Assembly (NCBI GenBank): GCA_002391195.1
Contig: DGRZ01000106.1
Coordinates: 1 to 22,451 of the forward strand
Length of the DNA: 22,451 nucleotides
Direction of reading: 5' to 3'
DNA from: Fibrobacter sp. UBA4375
GTDB taxonomy: Bacteria; Fibrobacterota; Fibrobacteria; Fibrobacterales; Fibrobacteraceae
How positions within the stretch are numbered: position 1 is the stretch's first letter; every line of letters starts with the position of its first letter. Of this stretch, positions 12,584 through 20,874 are shown piece by piece. The position numbers and the translations under genes are program-made. A model generated the notes under the pieces. That model saw only the letters and a list, made by a program, of their open reading frames with translations. It searched no databases and was not told the origin of the DNA.

Positions 12584-13177
12584 ATGAAATTTCTAAAGTT
12601 TGTTCCGCTCTTTGTAGCCCCGATACTTTTGGCCGGATGTGCCGGTTCTTCTAACGGGGATGACCTTGAAGTCCCAACCAATCTCCCCCCCATTTGCCGT
12701 GACATTGACTTTGTAGCCAATCCCGACATGCGTGAAATGTGCGGAGTCCGCAGGGTCCATAACAAGGCGTACAGGAACATTCCCCAACAGCGCTACCTGA
12801 TTAACCCCAACGGAACCTCCATTGTAAAAACCGACGGCCAGCTGGAACTTCGTTTCCAGAACTCCCTACCGCTGTACCTGGACGGTCCCATCACTCGGGA
12901 ACTCCAGTTCAACCAGGAAAAGAGGCTGGAAAAGGTCCAGAACAGCTACGACTACCACGAAATCTACAGCGGCAAGGAACGCATTAGGATTTTCAAGATG
13001 GGTATCCCTACCGACATGGGTAACACCTACGATTTCTGCTTCCAGATTCCCGAGAAAAAAGGCAACGCCAGAACACGCAGTGTGGCCATGGGTAACCATA
13101 TCGAGGCCATGACTTGTGACGACTTTGATTTTCTTGTAGCCCAGGATAACGAAAGAAAAGCAGCCAAGAAGAAGTAG
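12584..13177 (+). CDS. Lipoprotein of unknown function
   Basis: A 197-residue protein with a clear lipoprotein signal (MKFLKFVPLFVAPILLAGC, Cys19). The mature part is hydrophilic, with CRDIDFVANPDMREMCGVRR near the N-terminus (two Cys that could form a disulfide), a middle region with LPLYLDGPITRELQF, and a Lys-rich tail. I recognise no family. It is probably anchored in a membrane facing the periplasm. It heads a tight run with the MBL-fold gene (5 nt gap) and trmB, although their products are cytoplasmic. The mRNA is probably leaderless (see 12572-12583). Confidence 0.75.
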   Translation: MKFLKFVPLFVAPILLAGCAGSSNGDDLEVPTNLPPICRDIDFVANPDMREMCGVRRVHNKAYRNIPQQRYLINPNGTSIVKTDGQLELRFQNSLPLYLDGPITRELQFNQEKRLEKVQNSYDYHEIYSGKERIRIFKMGIPTDMGNTYDFCFQIPEKKGNARTRSVAMGNHIEAMTCDDFDFLVAQDNERKAAKKK

Positions 13178-13182
13178 TTTGC

Positions 13183-14073
13183 GTGGCCGGCGAAAACAAG
13201 TACATCCATAACGCCCTCAAGCAAGTCCACCTGGAAACATCCTGCACCTCCATCAACGGATTTTCCATTTCCGGGCTTGCGACCTATTTGCAGTTTCCCG
13301 AACTGGACTTTGTGGTCGACATGGGCGAATGCCCTCTTTCGGCCACATCCATCAACCATGTCTTCTTGACCCACGCCCACGGAGACCATGCCCGTTGCCT
13401 CATGCGGCACCACAGCCTCCGCAAGATGATGGGCGTCGAGCGTGACAGCGTTTACTACATGCCTGCCTCTATTGCCAAAGGGGCGAAGGAATGGATTCGT
13501 GCCGAGGCCATGTTCGAGGGAGTCCCCGAAACCAAGTTCCGGCTACCCGAAATTTGCGCCGTAGAAGCAGGAGCGATGATTCCGCTGCGGTACCGCAAGG
13601 ACCTGGTGCTGAAACCCTTTGACGTAAAGCATTCCGTGCCTGCCATGGGAGCGACCCTGTTCCTGCACAAGCGGAAGCTAAAAGACGAATACCTGGGAAA
13701 AACTCCTGGCGAAATCATCGAACTCCGCAAGTCCGGCGTAGAGATTACCCGTGAAGTCTATGAGCCCCTGATAAGTTTCATGGGCGACTGCCTGGGCGAA
13801 AGCCTCAAGGAGAATTCGGAAATTTTCAAGTCCAAAATCCTCGTGACGGAATGCACCTTTTTGGACGACGAGGACGAACCCATGAGCCGCAAGAAGGGCC
13901 ACACCCACCTGCAGCACATCGTCAATACCCTGGAAAAATTCGACGGCGAAATCGCCTGCGAAAAAATCATCCTCACCCACTTTTCCATGAAGTATTCCGA
14001 AAGGCATATCCGCGAAATGCTGGACAAGAAAATGCCTGAAAAATTCAAGGAAAGAATTATCCCCTTTATCTAA
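13183..14073 (+). CDS. MBL-fold metallo-hydrolase (RNase Z-like)
   Basis: A 296-residue protein with LTHAHGDHA (62-70), the HxHxDH zinc-binding motif. Later conserved elements are FMGDCLGES, which has the bridging Asp, EC-TFLDDED, GHTHLQHI and ILTHFSMKYS, which supplies a late His ligand as in RNase Z. RNase Z cleaves the 3' trailer of tRNA precursors; that would suit the neighbour trmB and the fact that the tRNAs in this window lack an encoded CCA. The family also contains phosphodiesterases, so the function stays open. It starts with GTG 5 nt after the lipoprotein stop; only a weak AAGAAG precedes it, so re-initiation after the upstream gene is plausible. It ends 1 nt before trmB. Confidence 0.78.
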   Translation: MAGENKYIHNALKQVHLETSCTSINGFSISGLATYLQFPELDFVVDMGECPLSATSINHVFLTHAHGDHARCLMRHHSLRKMMGVERDSVYYMPASIAKGAKEWIRAEAMFEGVPETKFRLPEICAVEAGAMIPLRYRKDLVLKPFDVKHSVPAMGATLFLHKRKLKDEYLGKTPGEIIELRKSGVEITREVYEPLISFMGDCLGESLKENSEIFKSKILVTECTFLDDEDEPMSRKKGHTHLQHIVNTLEKFDGEIACEKIILTHFSMKYSERHIREMLDKKMPEKFKERIIPFI

Positions 14074-14074
14074 G

Positions 14075-14788
14075 ATGGAAAAAGAAGAAAAAGAAATTGT
14101 CGTTCCTGAATTTTACAGGGACCTGAATGAAGACCCCGAAAAGAAGGGGCTCTGGCACTACGTGTTCCGGAGCGACGACGGACGAAAGCCTATCCGCACA
14201 CCCGACGGCAAGCCCCACAAGCTCCCCTTCCAGTGGAAGGACATGTTCCCGAACGAAAACGGCCACATCGAAGTGGAAATCGGCAGCGGCAAGGGAACCT
14301 TCATGATCGAATACGCCCAGAAGCATCCGGATTACTTTATCATGGGAAGCGAATGGGACTACACCTGGGCGGCATTTGCCCATACGCGGATGGAAAGCCG
14401 AAAGGTTCTGAACAATGCTGCCATGCTCCGGGGAGACGTGTTCTACTTTTTGCGGGATGCCGTCAAGGACAATACCGTTGACGCCTTCCACATGTACTTT
14501 CCGGACCCATGGCCCAAGGAACGCCACCACAAGAACAGGCTTCTGCGACCGGATTTCCTAGCCGAAGTGGCCCGGGTCTTGAAACCCGGCAAGAGGATTT
14601 TCTACTGGGGTACCGACCACAAGGAATACAACGAAATCGCCCTGGAAACTTTTGACGCTTTCCCGGGCTGCAAGGTGATTGTGCGCAATACCGCAGAACC
14701 TACCGAAGGTATTTCTACCGGCTTTGAACGCAAGTACAAGAAAGAAGGCCGTCCCATCTACCGAAGCGTCATAGAGTTCGAAAAGTGA
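14075..14788 (+). CDS. trmB: tRNA (guanine-N7-)-methyltransferase
   Basis: A 237-residue protein. EIGSGKGTFM (68-77) is the SAM-binding motif I, and FPDPWPKERHHKNRL (142-156) is the TrmB signature that contacts tRNA. The length equals that of E. coli TrmB (239). It methylates G46 in the variable loop of tRNAs. It begins 1 nt after the MBL-fold gene stop, so the two are coupled. The TGA stop is the first part of a five-unit heptamer tandem repeat. Confidence 0.95.
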   Translation: MEKEEKEIVVPEFYRDLNEDPEKKGLWHYVFRSDDGRKPIRTPDGKPHKLPFQWKDMFPNENGHIEVEIGSGKGTFMIEYAQKHPDYFIMGSEWDYTWAAFAHTRMESRKVLNNAAMLRGDVFYFLRDAVKDNTVDAFHMYFPDPWPKERHHKNRLLRPDFLAEVARVLKPGKRIFYWGTDHKEYNEIALETFDAFPGCKVIVRNTAEPTEGISTGFERKYKKEGRPIYRSVIEFEK

Positions 14789-14820
14789 GTTATGAGTTAT
14801 GAGTTGTGAGTTATGAGTTG
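14786..14820 (+). repeat. Five tandem TGAGTTR heptamers at the trmB stop codon
   Basis: Units start at 14786, 14793, 14800, 14807 and 14814 and read TGAGTTA, TGAGTTA, TGAGTTG, TGAGTTA, TGAGTTG. The trmB stop codon is the first three bases of unit one, so copy-number change would not alter the protein. The following 100 nt (14821-14920) are AT-rich and hold the recN promoter region. Confidence 0.9.
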
Positions 14821-14920
14821 TCGGGTATGACTATTAAAATAAGAAGAATTGATATTTTTTCATTTTTCACTTTTAATTAACAGTAACTTGACTAACGCTT
14901 TTTTCTAATTTGTATCCGCC

Positions 14921-16570
14921 ATGTTGAAGTCCCTGAGTATAAACGGTTTCACGCTGATTGCCAAGCAAGAAGTTCCTTTCCACGAGGGCTTTACCGCCAT
15001 CACCGGCGAAACCGGTGCTGGCAAGTCCGTGCTGATGAAGGCCCTGCGGCTCATCTGCGGTGACCGCGGGCAGTCTTCTATGGTTAGGGCTGGCGAAGAA
15101 AAGGCCGTCATCGAAGGAATCTTCGACATCAAGAACCTCCCCCAGGTCAAGGAACTGCTCGCCACCCTCGAAATCGACAGCGACGACGAGCTCATTATCC
15201 GCAGGGAGATTCTCGAAAACGGCAAGGGCAGGGCCCGGGTCAACGGAGCCGTAGTAAGCCTTTCCGATCTGGAAAAGATTGGAGACCTGCTCATCCAGAT
15301 GCACGGCCAGAGCGAACAGCTGCTGCTGCGGGACGTGCGTACCCACACCCAGATGCTGGACGACTACGCCGGCGACGGCGAACTTTTGAAGAACTACTCC
15401 AAGCTCTGGAGCGAATGGAATTCTATACGCAACAAGATTTCCGAAACAGAATCCAGGGCCAAGGAACTGGCCGCTCAGAAAGACTTTCTGAAATTCCAGT
15501 TCGACGAACTTTCCAAGGCAAACCTGAGGCTGGGCGAAGAAGAAGAACTGGAAGAAAAGGTCAGCCGCGGAAGCAAGGGCGAAGTCGAACAGAATTACCT
15601 GATGGAAATCCAGGCCCTTGTAGGTAACGACAACGGCATTCTGGACCAGACCCAAAGCCTGCTTTCCAAGCTGAAGGGGCTTGCACAGAAAATCCCCCAC
15701 TACGAAGAGGACCTGCAGGCCCTTATAGAAGTTTCGGACCCCTTCGAAAGCATCTGCAAGGACCTGATGCGCCGGACACCGGAAAAGTCCCTCAGCGCCG
15801 CCGAGCTGGACCGCGCCAACAGCCGCATCGCCGAAATCCAGAAGCTCAAGCGCAAGTACCGCACCGACGTCGCAGGCCTCCTGGAACTCACCGAAAAACG
15901 CAAAGAAGAGCTGGGCTGCATCGAGAACCTGGACAGCGACCTTGAAGAACTGAACAGGCAGCTTAAAGCCTGCACCGACAAGCTGGAAAAAGCCGCGACG
16001 GAGCTTTCTGACAGCCGCAAAAAGGCGGCGGCCGTCTTTGACAAAACGGTAGAAAGCAACCTGCAGAGCCTCGGCATGCCCAAGGCCGTATTCAAGACTC
16101 AGATTGCCGAACAGGCGCTTTCGTCTAACGGAAAAGACCGTATCGAGTTCCTGCTGGCCCCGAACCCGGGCGAAGGCGAAAAAAGCCTGCAGAAAGCGGT
16201 CTCCGGCGGTGAACTTTCCCGAGTACTGCTGGCCATCAAGACCGTCATGGCCGAACTGGACGCCGTACCGCTCCTGATTTTCGACGAAGTGGATTCCGGC
16301 ATCAGCGGAGAGGTAGGAAACCGCATCGGCGAATCCCTACGGAACCTGGGCAAGCACCACCAGGTATTGACCATCACCCACCTGCACCAGGTGGCAAGCC
16401 GTGCCAATCACCAGATTTCCGTCAGCAAGACCGAAACAGACGGGCGTACATTTACTAGCGTTAAGGACCTGGACTATGAAGGTCGCATTGAAGAATTGGT
16501 CCGCATGCTGGGCGAAAATTCCGAAATCACTCGTGAACACGCGAAACAACTCTTGGAGAACAACCGATGA
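14921..16570 (+). CDS. recN: DNA repair ATPase RecN
   Basis: A 549-residue SMC-like protein of typical RecN length. Walker A GETGAGKS (29-36), IQMHGQSEQLLL (about 125-136, the RecN Q-loop region), two long coiled-coil arms (about 160-370; EEEELEEKVSRG, KRKEELGCIENLDSDLEELNRQL), ABC signature SGGELSRVLL (about 427-436), Walker B LLIFDEVDSGISGEVG and THLHQVAS. RecN binds DNA ends and tethers broken chromosomes for RecA repair. The ATG at 14921 has no clear Shine-Dalgarno sequence and TAATTTG ends 8 nt upstream, so a very short leader is possible. No recognisable LexA box is seen. Its stop overlaps the next start (ATGA). Confidence 0.95.
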   Translation: MLKSLSINGFTLIAKQEVPFHEGFTAITGETGAGKSVLMKALRLICGDRGQSSMVRAGEEKAVIEGIFDIKNLPQVKELLATLEIDSDDELIIRREILENGKGRARVNGAVVSLSDLEKIGDLLIQMHGQSEQLLLRDVRTHTQMLDDYAGDGELLKNYSKLWSEWNSIRNKISETESRAKELAAQKDFLKFQFDELSKANLRLGEEEELEEKVSRGSKGEVEQNYLMEIQALVGNDNGILDQTQSLLSKLKGLAQKIPHYEEDLQALIEVSDPFESICKDLMRRTPEKSLSAAELDRANSRIAEIQKLKRKYRTDVAGLLELTEKRKEELGCIENLDSDLEELNRQLKACTDKLEKAATELSDSRKKAAAVFDKTVESNLQSLGMPKAVFKTQIAEQALSSNGKDRIEFLLAPNPGEGEKSLQKAVSGGELSRVLLAIKTVMAELDAVPLLIFDEVDSGISGEVGNRIGESLRNLGKHHQVLTITHLHQVASRANHQISVSKTETDGRTFTSVKDLDYEGRIEELVRMLGENSEITREHAKQLLENNR

Positions 16571-17724
16571 ACGAGGTCACAAAAACAGAGGTTCGTTTCC
16601 GCAACCGCCTTTGGAGCGTACTTAGGGCAATTGTCTTTATCTGCGTTATTGCCTTTATATGGCAAGGCATGACCAAGATGGCAACCGCCTTTGTGGCTAT
16701 CGCCCTTATTATGGGCTGGTTCAAGCTGTACCAGCTTCGTGGTCAAGATATTGAAAAACCCTATTACAAGCTATGGCTCAACTTTATCGACGGTTTCCTC
16801 TCCTTTGCTGTCATGACCAGTATCTTCGTACGGGAACTGGTCTACTCCGAAAGCGTTGAAAAAATTCTAGGCGTAGGCTGCGCCATGCTCCTTGCCCGAC
16901 TTATCGCCCACACCCTGTTCTCCCTGGGCGTTCTTCGCGAAGGCAAGAAACTCCCCCACAAGAGGCGCTGGAGCAAACTGGCGAACCTTGCCACCACCAT
17001 CACCATGGGCGTTTACCTGCTGAACCTTGAAGAATACCAGCAAATATGCATGGTGGCCACCATCTTGTTGATTCTTGCATCCACTGTAGCGTACGCCTAC
17101 TGGTATTACCGCGACCCCGCCCACCGAAAGCCCCTTTCTATCGCAAGCCAGCTCACCATGAGCCGTATCGTGCTCACCCCCTTCTTCTTGTGGGTGTTCT
17201 TCTACGATAACGATTTGGACTACAGCAACAACAGTCTGGTGTTCAAGGTTCTCGCACTGGTCATGGTGCTCGGCTTTATGCTCACGGATTTTCTGGACGG
17301 AAAGCTGGCACGCGCCATGGGCGAAGTCAGCACCCTGGGAAAATACCTGGATCCCTTCAGCGACAAGATTTCCAACATGACCATTTTCATGTGCTTTATC
17401 GCCACTGGCTACGCCCCGGTGTGGATGGTGGCGCTTATCTACTTCAGGGAATCCAGCGTAGAGACCCTCCGAACACTTGCCGCCAGCGAAGGCATGATCA
17501 TGCCCGCCCGCCGTAGCGGTAAGTGGAAAACCGCCCTCCAGGGAATCGGCATCGTGGCTATACTTCTTGGGGCGATCGACCCCGTACAAAAGCTGATTCC
17601 GAATTTCGAATCCATCTGGAATGTTTTCCCTCAGGCTGTCATGGGAGTCATTACCGCCATCACCATCATCAGCGGTATCGACTATTTCGTGTCCAGCAAG
17701 CATATATTGAAAAAATTCGTCTAG
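16567..17724 (+). CDS. CDP-alcohol phosphatidyltransferase (PgsA-like) with an N-terminal membrane extension
   Basis: A 385-residue membrane protein. The C-terminal half (about 190-385) begins LTMSRIVLTPFFL and carries the full family motif: D241, D244-G245, A248-R249, G258, D262 and D266, which bind CDP-diacylglycerol and metal; PARRSGKWKTALQGI is typical of phosphatidylglycerophosphate synthases. It probably makes phosphatidylglycerol phosphate from CDP-DAG and glycerol 3-phosphate. PgsA is usually about 180-200 residues, so the first 190 (about five membrane helices) are extra. That part has LNFIDGFLSF (71-80) and LPHKRRWSKLANLATTI (129-145), which align loosely with YLDPFSDKISN and MPARRSGKWKTALQGI of the catalytic half, so it may be a degenerate duplicate. 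Start ATG overlaps the recN TGA. Confidence 0.85.
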   Translation: MNEVTKTEVRFRNRLWSVLRAIVFICVIAFIWQGMTKMATAFVAIALIMGWFKLYQLRGQDIEKPYYKLWLNFIDGFLSFAVMTSIFVRELVYSESVEKILGVGCAMLLARLIAHTLFSLGVLREGKKLPHKRRWSKLANLATTITMGVYLLNLEEYQQICMVATILLILASTVAYAYWYYRDPAHRKPLSIASQLTMSRIVLTPFFLWVFFYDNDLDYSNNSLVFKVLALVMVLGFMLTDFLDGKLARAMGEVSTLGKYLDPFSDKISNMTIFMCFIATGYAPVWMVALIYFRESSVETLRTLAASEGMIMPARRSGKWKTALQGIGIVAILLGAIDPVQKLIPNFESIWNVFPQAVMGVITAITIISGIDYFVSSKHILKKFV

Positions 17725-17751
17725 CCCGGCCGCAAATCGCCCTGGACTACC

Positions 17752-18543
17752 ATGTGGCAGAATCTCAATTTCAACTTTGAACCCTACGACTGGCTGCTCA
17801 TCTTTATGGTGACGGCCCTGGGTACAGCCAGTGCCTACATGAAGGACCCGCAGCTCAAGGCGGTGGCGGCCACCATCCCGATTCCTTGCGGTTTCGCCTA
17901 CATTGCGGTTGGCCTCCCCATGGGAGCGGCCAACGCCATTTCGGCCCTGCTCTGCCTCATGTATGTTCATGTGGTACGCATCGGGCACAACAAGCTGCAT
18001 ATCCCTATCATTCCCGCCATCATTATCGGGCTTGCCATTTTTGTACTTATCGGCACGACGCTCCAGCCCATCGTTCCCGACAGCGAGCCCGTCTTTTACG
18101 GGGTCTGCCTCTTTGATTTTCTACTAGGAATTCTCATATTCATCAAGCAGCCCTACAAGTCGGGAGTGCCCTACAAGACTCCCCTGCCGGTCTATATCAA
18201 GGCTCCGGCCATTGCCTTCGTGGTGGCGGGGCTCATGGTCATCAAGCGACTCATGGGCGGGTTCTGCACCAGTTTCCCCATGATGAACTCCATCGTGAGT
18301 TACGAATCCCGATATTCCCTGGGTGACCAATGCCGGCAGCTGCCGTTGTTCCTGATTGCAGGCCCAATCATGTTTATCGAGATGCGGCTTCTGGAAACGC
18401 GGCTAGGGCTGAACCACTGGATTGTCCTTTTGTGCGGGTATATCCTTTTCGCCTTCATTTACTGGCCTTTGAACAAACGGTTGAAACTGAAAAACGCCAA
18501 GGCGGATAGGGCCTACCGGCATTGGGTACGACATAATGGATGA
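17752..18543 (+). CDS. Polytopic membrane protein of unknown function
   Basis: A 263-residue protein with about seven or eight hydrophobic segments. Between them is a loop with KQPYKSGVPYKTPLPVYIK, and later SFPMMNSIVSYESRYSLGDQCRQLP, whose polar residues look like a conserved functional loop. The C-terminus is basic (NKRLKLKNAKADRAYRHW). I recognise no family. It lies 27 nt after the phosphatidyltransferase gene and overlaps trmO by 8 nt. The context hints at a role in membrane lipid or envelope biology, but this is weak. Confidence 0.75.
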   Translation: MWQNLNFNFEPYDWLLIFMVTALGTASAYMKDPQLKAVAATIPIPCGFAYIAVGLPMGAANAISALLCLMYVHVVRIGHNKLHIPIIPAIIIGLAIFVLIGTTLQPIVPDSEPVFYGVCLFDFLLGILIFIKQPYKSGVPYKTPLPVYIKAPAIAFVVAGLMVIKRLMGGFCTSFPMMNSIVSYESRYSLGDQCRQLPLFLIAGPIMFIEMRLLETRLGLNHWIVLLCGYILFAFIYWPLNKRLKLKNAKADRAYRHWVRHNG

Positions 18544-19216
18544 ATTCAATTTCAAGACCGTCGCCCGAATCAGGAGCGATTTCCCTGAAAAGTTCGGGAT
18601 TCCAAGGCAGAGCGGGATCCTGAAGGAACTTCGGTCGCAAATCGTTTTCGAAAAAGAGTTCCGCAATCCTGACGCCATACGCGGTCTAGAAGGTTTTAGC
18701 CACCTGTGGCTCCTGTGGATTTTTTCCGAAAATGTCCGGGACACCTGGAAACCTACGGTACGGCCGCCCCGACTGGGCGGCAACACCCGCCTGGGAGTGT
18801 TCGCCACACGATCCAGTTTTCGGCCAAACCCGCTGGCCATGTCCTGCGTAAAGATTGAAGAAATCCTTAACGACAAGGAATGCGGCCCTGTCATCGTGGT
18901 TAGCGGGGCAGACCTGATGGACGGCACGCCCATCGTGGATATCAAGCCCTACCTCCCCTACGCCGACAGCATCCCCGACGCCGTCGGGGGCTTTGCGGCA
19001 ACCGCTCCGGAATCCAGGCTGCAGGTGGAAATTCTTGATGCCGAGCTCCAGAAAATTCCGGCGGAAAAACGCCACGCCCTGATTGAACTGTTGCGGCAGG
19101 ACCCGCGCCCCCATTACCAGGACGACCCCTCCCGAATCTACGGACTGAAATTCGCCGGACACGAAATCAAGTTCCGCGTGCAAGGCGAATCCCTTACCGT
19201 TGAAAACATCATCTAA
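18536..19216 (+). CDS. trmO: tRNA (N6-threonylcarbamoyladenosine(37)-N6)-methyltransferase
   Basis: A 226-residue TsaA/TrmO protein. FKTVARIRSDFPEKFGIPRQSG opens the beta-barrel domain, then GLEGFSHLWLLWIF (about 60-73), LGVFATRSSFRPNPLAMS (about 86-103, the SAM-binding core) and DLMDGTPIVDIKPYLPYAD (about 123-141) match the family. The C-terminal 60 residues end with RIYGLKFAGHEIKFRV. TrmO adds a methyl group to t6A37 of ANN-decoding tRNAs such as tRNA-Thr. The ATG lies inside the end of the upstream gene (8-nt overlap). Confidence 0.93.
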   Translation: MDEFNFKTVARIRSDFPEKFGIPRQSGILKELRSQIVFEKEFRNPDAIRGLEGFSHLWLLWIFSENVRDTWKPTVRPPRLGGNTRLGVFATRSSFRPNPLAMSCVKIEEILNDKECGPVIVVSGADLMDGTPIVDIKPYLPYADSIPDAVGGFAATAPESRLQVEILDAELQKIPAEKRHALIELLRQDPRPHYQDDPSRIYGLKFAGHEIKFRVQGESLTVENII

Positions 19217-19238
19217 AAAAAGATTCCTCATCTTTTAC

Positions 19239-19250
19239 TATCTTTGGCCC
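19239..19250 (+). promoter_or_regulatory. -10 element for a leaderless ABC-F mRNA
   Basis: TATCTT (19239-19244) followed by TGGCCC and ATG. TATCTTTGG closely matches the tRNA -10 elements. The 6-nt gap to ATG is the same as at 12584 and 4150. Confidence 0.6.
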
Positions 19251-20843
19251 ATGCTCAACGTTTCTAATGTCAGTCTTCAATACGGTAGCCGCGTCCTCTT
19301 CAAAGAGGTAAACCTCTCCTTCAAGCGCGGCAACTGCTACGGAGTCATCGGCGCGAACGGCGCCGGAAAATCTACCTTCCTGAAAATCCTTTCGGGCGAA
19401 CTCGAGCCCAACACCGGCGAGGTCACCAAGGACCCGGGCGAACGCATCGCCGTCCTGAAGCAGGACCACTTCGCCTACGAACAGAATACCGTTCTCGAAA
19501 CCGTCATGATGGGCTACCCCGAACTCTACGAACTCGGCAAGAAACGCGACGAACTCTATGCGCTCCCCGAAATGACCGAAGAACAGGGCATGCAGGCCAT
19601 GGAAATCGAAACCCGCTTCGGTGAAATCGGTGGCTACGAAGCCGACTCCAACGCGGCCGTGCTTCTGAAGGGCCTCGGCATTCCCGAAGAATTCCACTAC
19701 AGCCTCATGGCCGACTTGGACGCGGGCCTCAAGGTGCGCGTGCTCCTCGCCCAGGCGCTGTTCGGCAACCCGGACATTCTCTTGCTTGACGAACCGACGA
19801 ACCACTTGGACTTGGAAACCGTCGGCTGGCTCGAAGATTACCTGGAACGATTCGAAAACATCGTGATTGTGGTGAGCCACGACCGTCACTTCCTCAATGC
19901 GGTCTGCACCCACACCTGCGATATCGACTACGGCAAAATCAACATCTACGGCGGTAACTACGAATTCTGGTATGCAGCAAGCCAGCTCGCCCAGAAGCAG
20001 CGCAAGGACCAGAACCGCCGCGCCGAAGAAAAGATCGAAGAACTCAAGGCGTTCATCCGCCGCTTCGCTTCGAACGCCGCCAAGGCCAAGCAGGCCACCA
20101 GCCGTAAGAAGCTCCTCGACAAGATGACCGTTGAAGAAATGCCGGCATCCAGCCGTAAGTTCCCGTGGGTCAACTTCAAGATGGACCGCGAACCGGGCAA
20201 GATCGTGCTAGAAGTCAAGAACGCCACCATCGATGGCGGCGACGGCATCATCTGCAAGAACTTCGACTTCAGCCTGAACAGCGGCGACAAAGTGGCCCTC
20301 GTCGGTGAATACGACACCCTCAAGACCGCCTTCTTCCAGCTCATCGCCGAAGAAACCAAGGCACCCGATGGCGTGCTCAAGTGGGGCAACACCATCAGCT
20401 ACAGCTACTTCCCCAAAAACAACGACGCCTACTTCGGCACAGACCTCTCCCTGGTGGATTGGCTGCGCCAGTACAGCAAGGAACAGGACGAAACCTTCAT
20501 CCGCGGGTTCCTCGGCCGTATGCTCTTTACCGGCGAAGAAGCCCTGAAATCGGCAAACGTCCTTTCCGGTGGTGAAAAGGTACGCTGCATGCTCAGCCGC
20601 ATGATGCTCAGCAACGCGAACTGCCTCTTGCTGGACGAACCCACCGCCCACCTGGACTTGGAAGCCATCACCGCCCTCAACAACGGCCTCACCGCCTTCC
20701 AGGGCCCGATTATCTTCTGCTCTCAGGACCACGAATTCGTACAGACGATCGCGAACCGCGTGCTGGAGCTGACGCCCGACGGAGTGCTGGACCGCAGCAT
20801 CACCTTCGACGAATGGCTGGAGTCCAAAAAAAAGAAAAAATAG
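19251..20843 (+). CDS. ABC-F family ATPase (YbiT-like) with one degenerate ATP site
   Basis: A 530-residue soluble twin-ABC protein. The first domain has Walker A GANGAGKST (34-42), signature-position DLDAGLKVR (155-163), Walker B LLLDEPTNHLD and SHDRHF (209-214). A linker with RRAEEKIEELKAFIRRFASNAAKAKQATSRKK (about 256-287), the P-site tRNA-interaction motif, follows. The second domain has GEYDTLKT (352-359) in place of a P-loop, LSGGEKVR (438-445), LLLDEPTAHLD and SQDHEF (491-496). ABC-F proteins bind the ribosomal E site and act on translation. Site one (first Walker A with second signature) is canonical, while site two (second Walker A, first signature, Gln for His in the H-loop) is altered throughout. 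The start at 19251 fits the usual family N-terminus; a start at 19200 lies before the promoter and would overlap trmO. Confidence 0.92.
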   Translation: MLNVSNVSLQYGSRVLFKEVNLSFKRGNCYGVIGANGAGKSTFLKILSGELEPNTGEVTKDPGERIAVLKQDHFAYEQNTVLETVMMGYPELYELGKKRDELYALPEMTEEQGMQAMEIETRFGEIGGYEADSNAAVLLKGLGIPEEFHYSLMADLDAGLKVRVLLAQALFGNPDILLLDEPTNHLDLETVGWLEDYLERFENIVIVVSHDRHFLNAVCTHTCDIDYGKINIYGGNYEFWYAASQLAQKQRKDQNRRAEEKIEELKAFIRRFASNAAKAKQATSRKKLLDKMTVEEMPASSRKFPWVNFKMDREPGKIVLEVKNATIDGGDGIICKNFDFSLNSGDKVALVGEYDTLKTAFFQLIAEETKAPDGVLKWGNTISYSYFPKNNDAYFGTDLSLVDWLRQYSKEQDETFIRGFLGRMLFTGEEALKSANVLSGGEKVRCMLSRMMLSNANCLLLDEPTAHLDLEAITALNNGLTAFQGPIIFCSQDHEFVQTIANRVLELTPDGVLDRSITFDEWLESKKKKK

Positions 20844-20874
20844 CCTATTTTGTCAAAAACAGCCCCTTTTTCCC

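Noticed and set aside
14786..14820. CRISPR-like array
   Set aside because: The units are 7 bp, contiguous and without spacers; this is a simple tandem repeat.
16867..18000. 377-codon open frame on the minus strand
   Set aside because: It is a His/Gly-rich translation antisense to the phosphatidyltransferase and membrane protein genes. It spans two real genes and has no recognisable domain.
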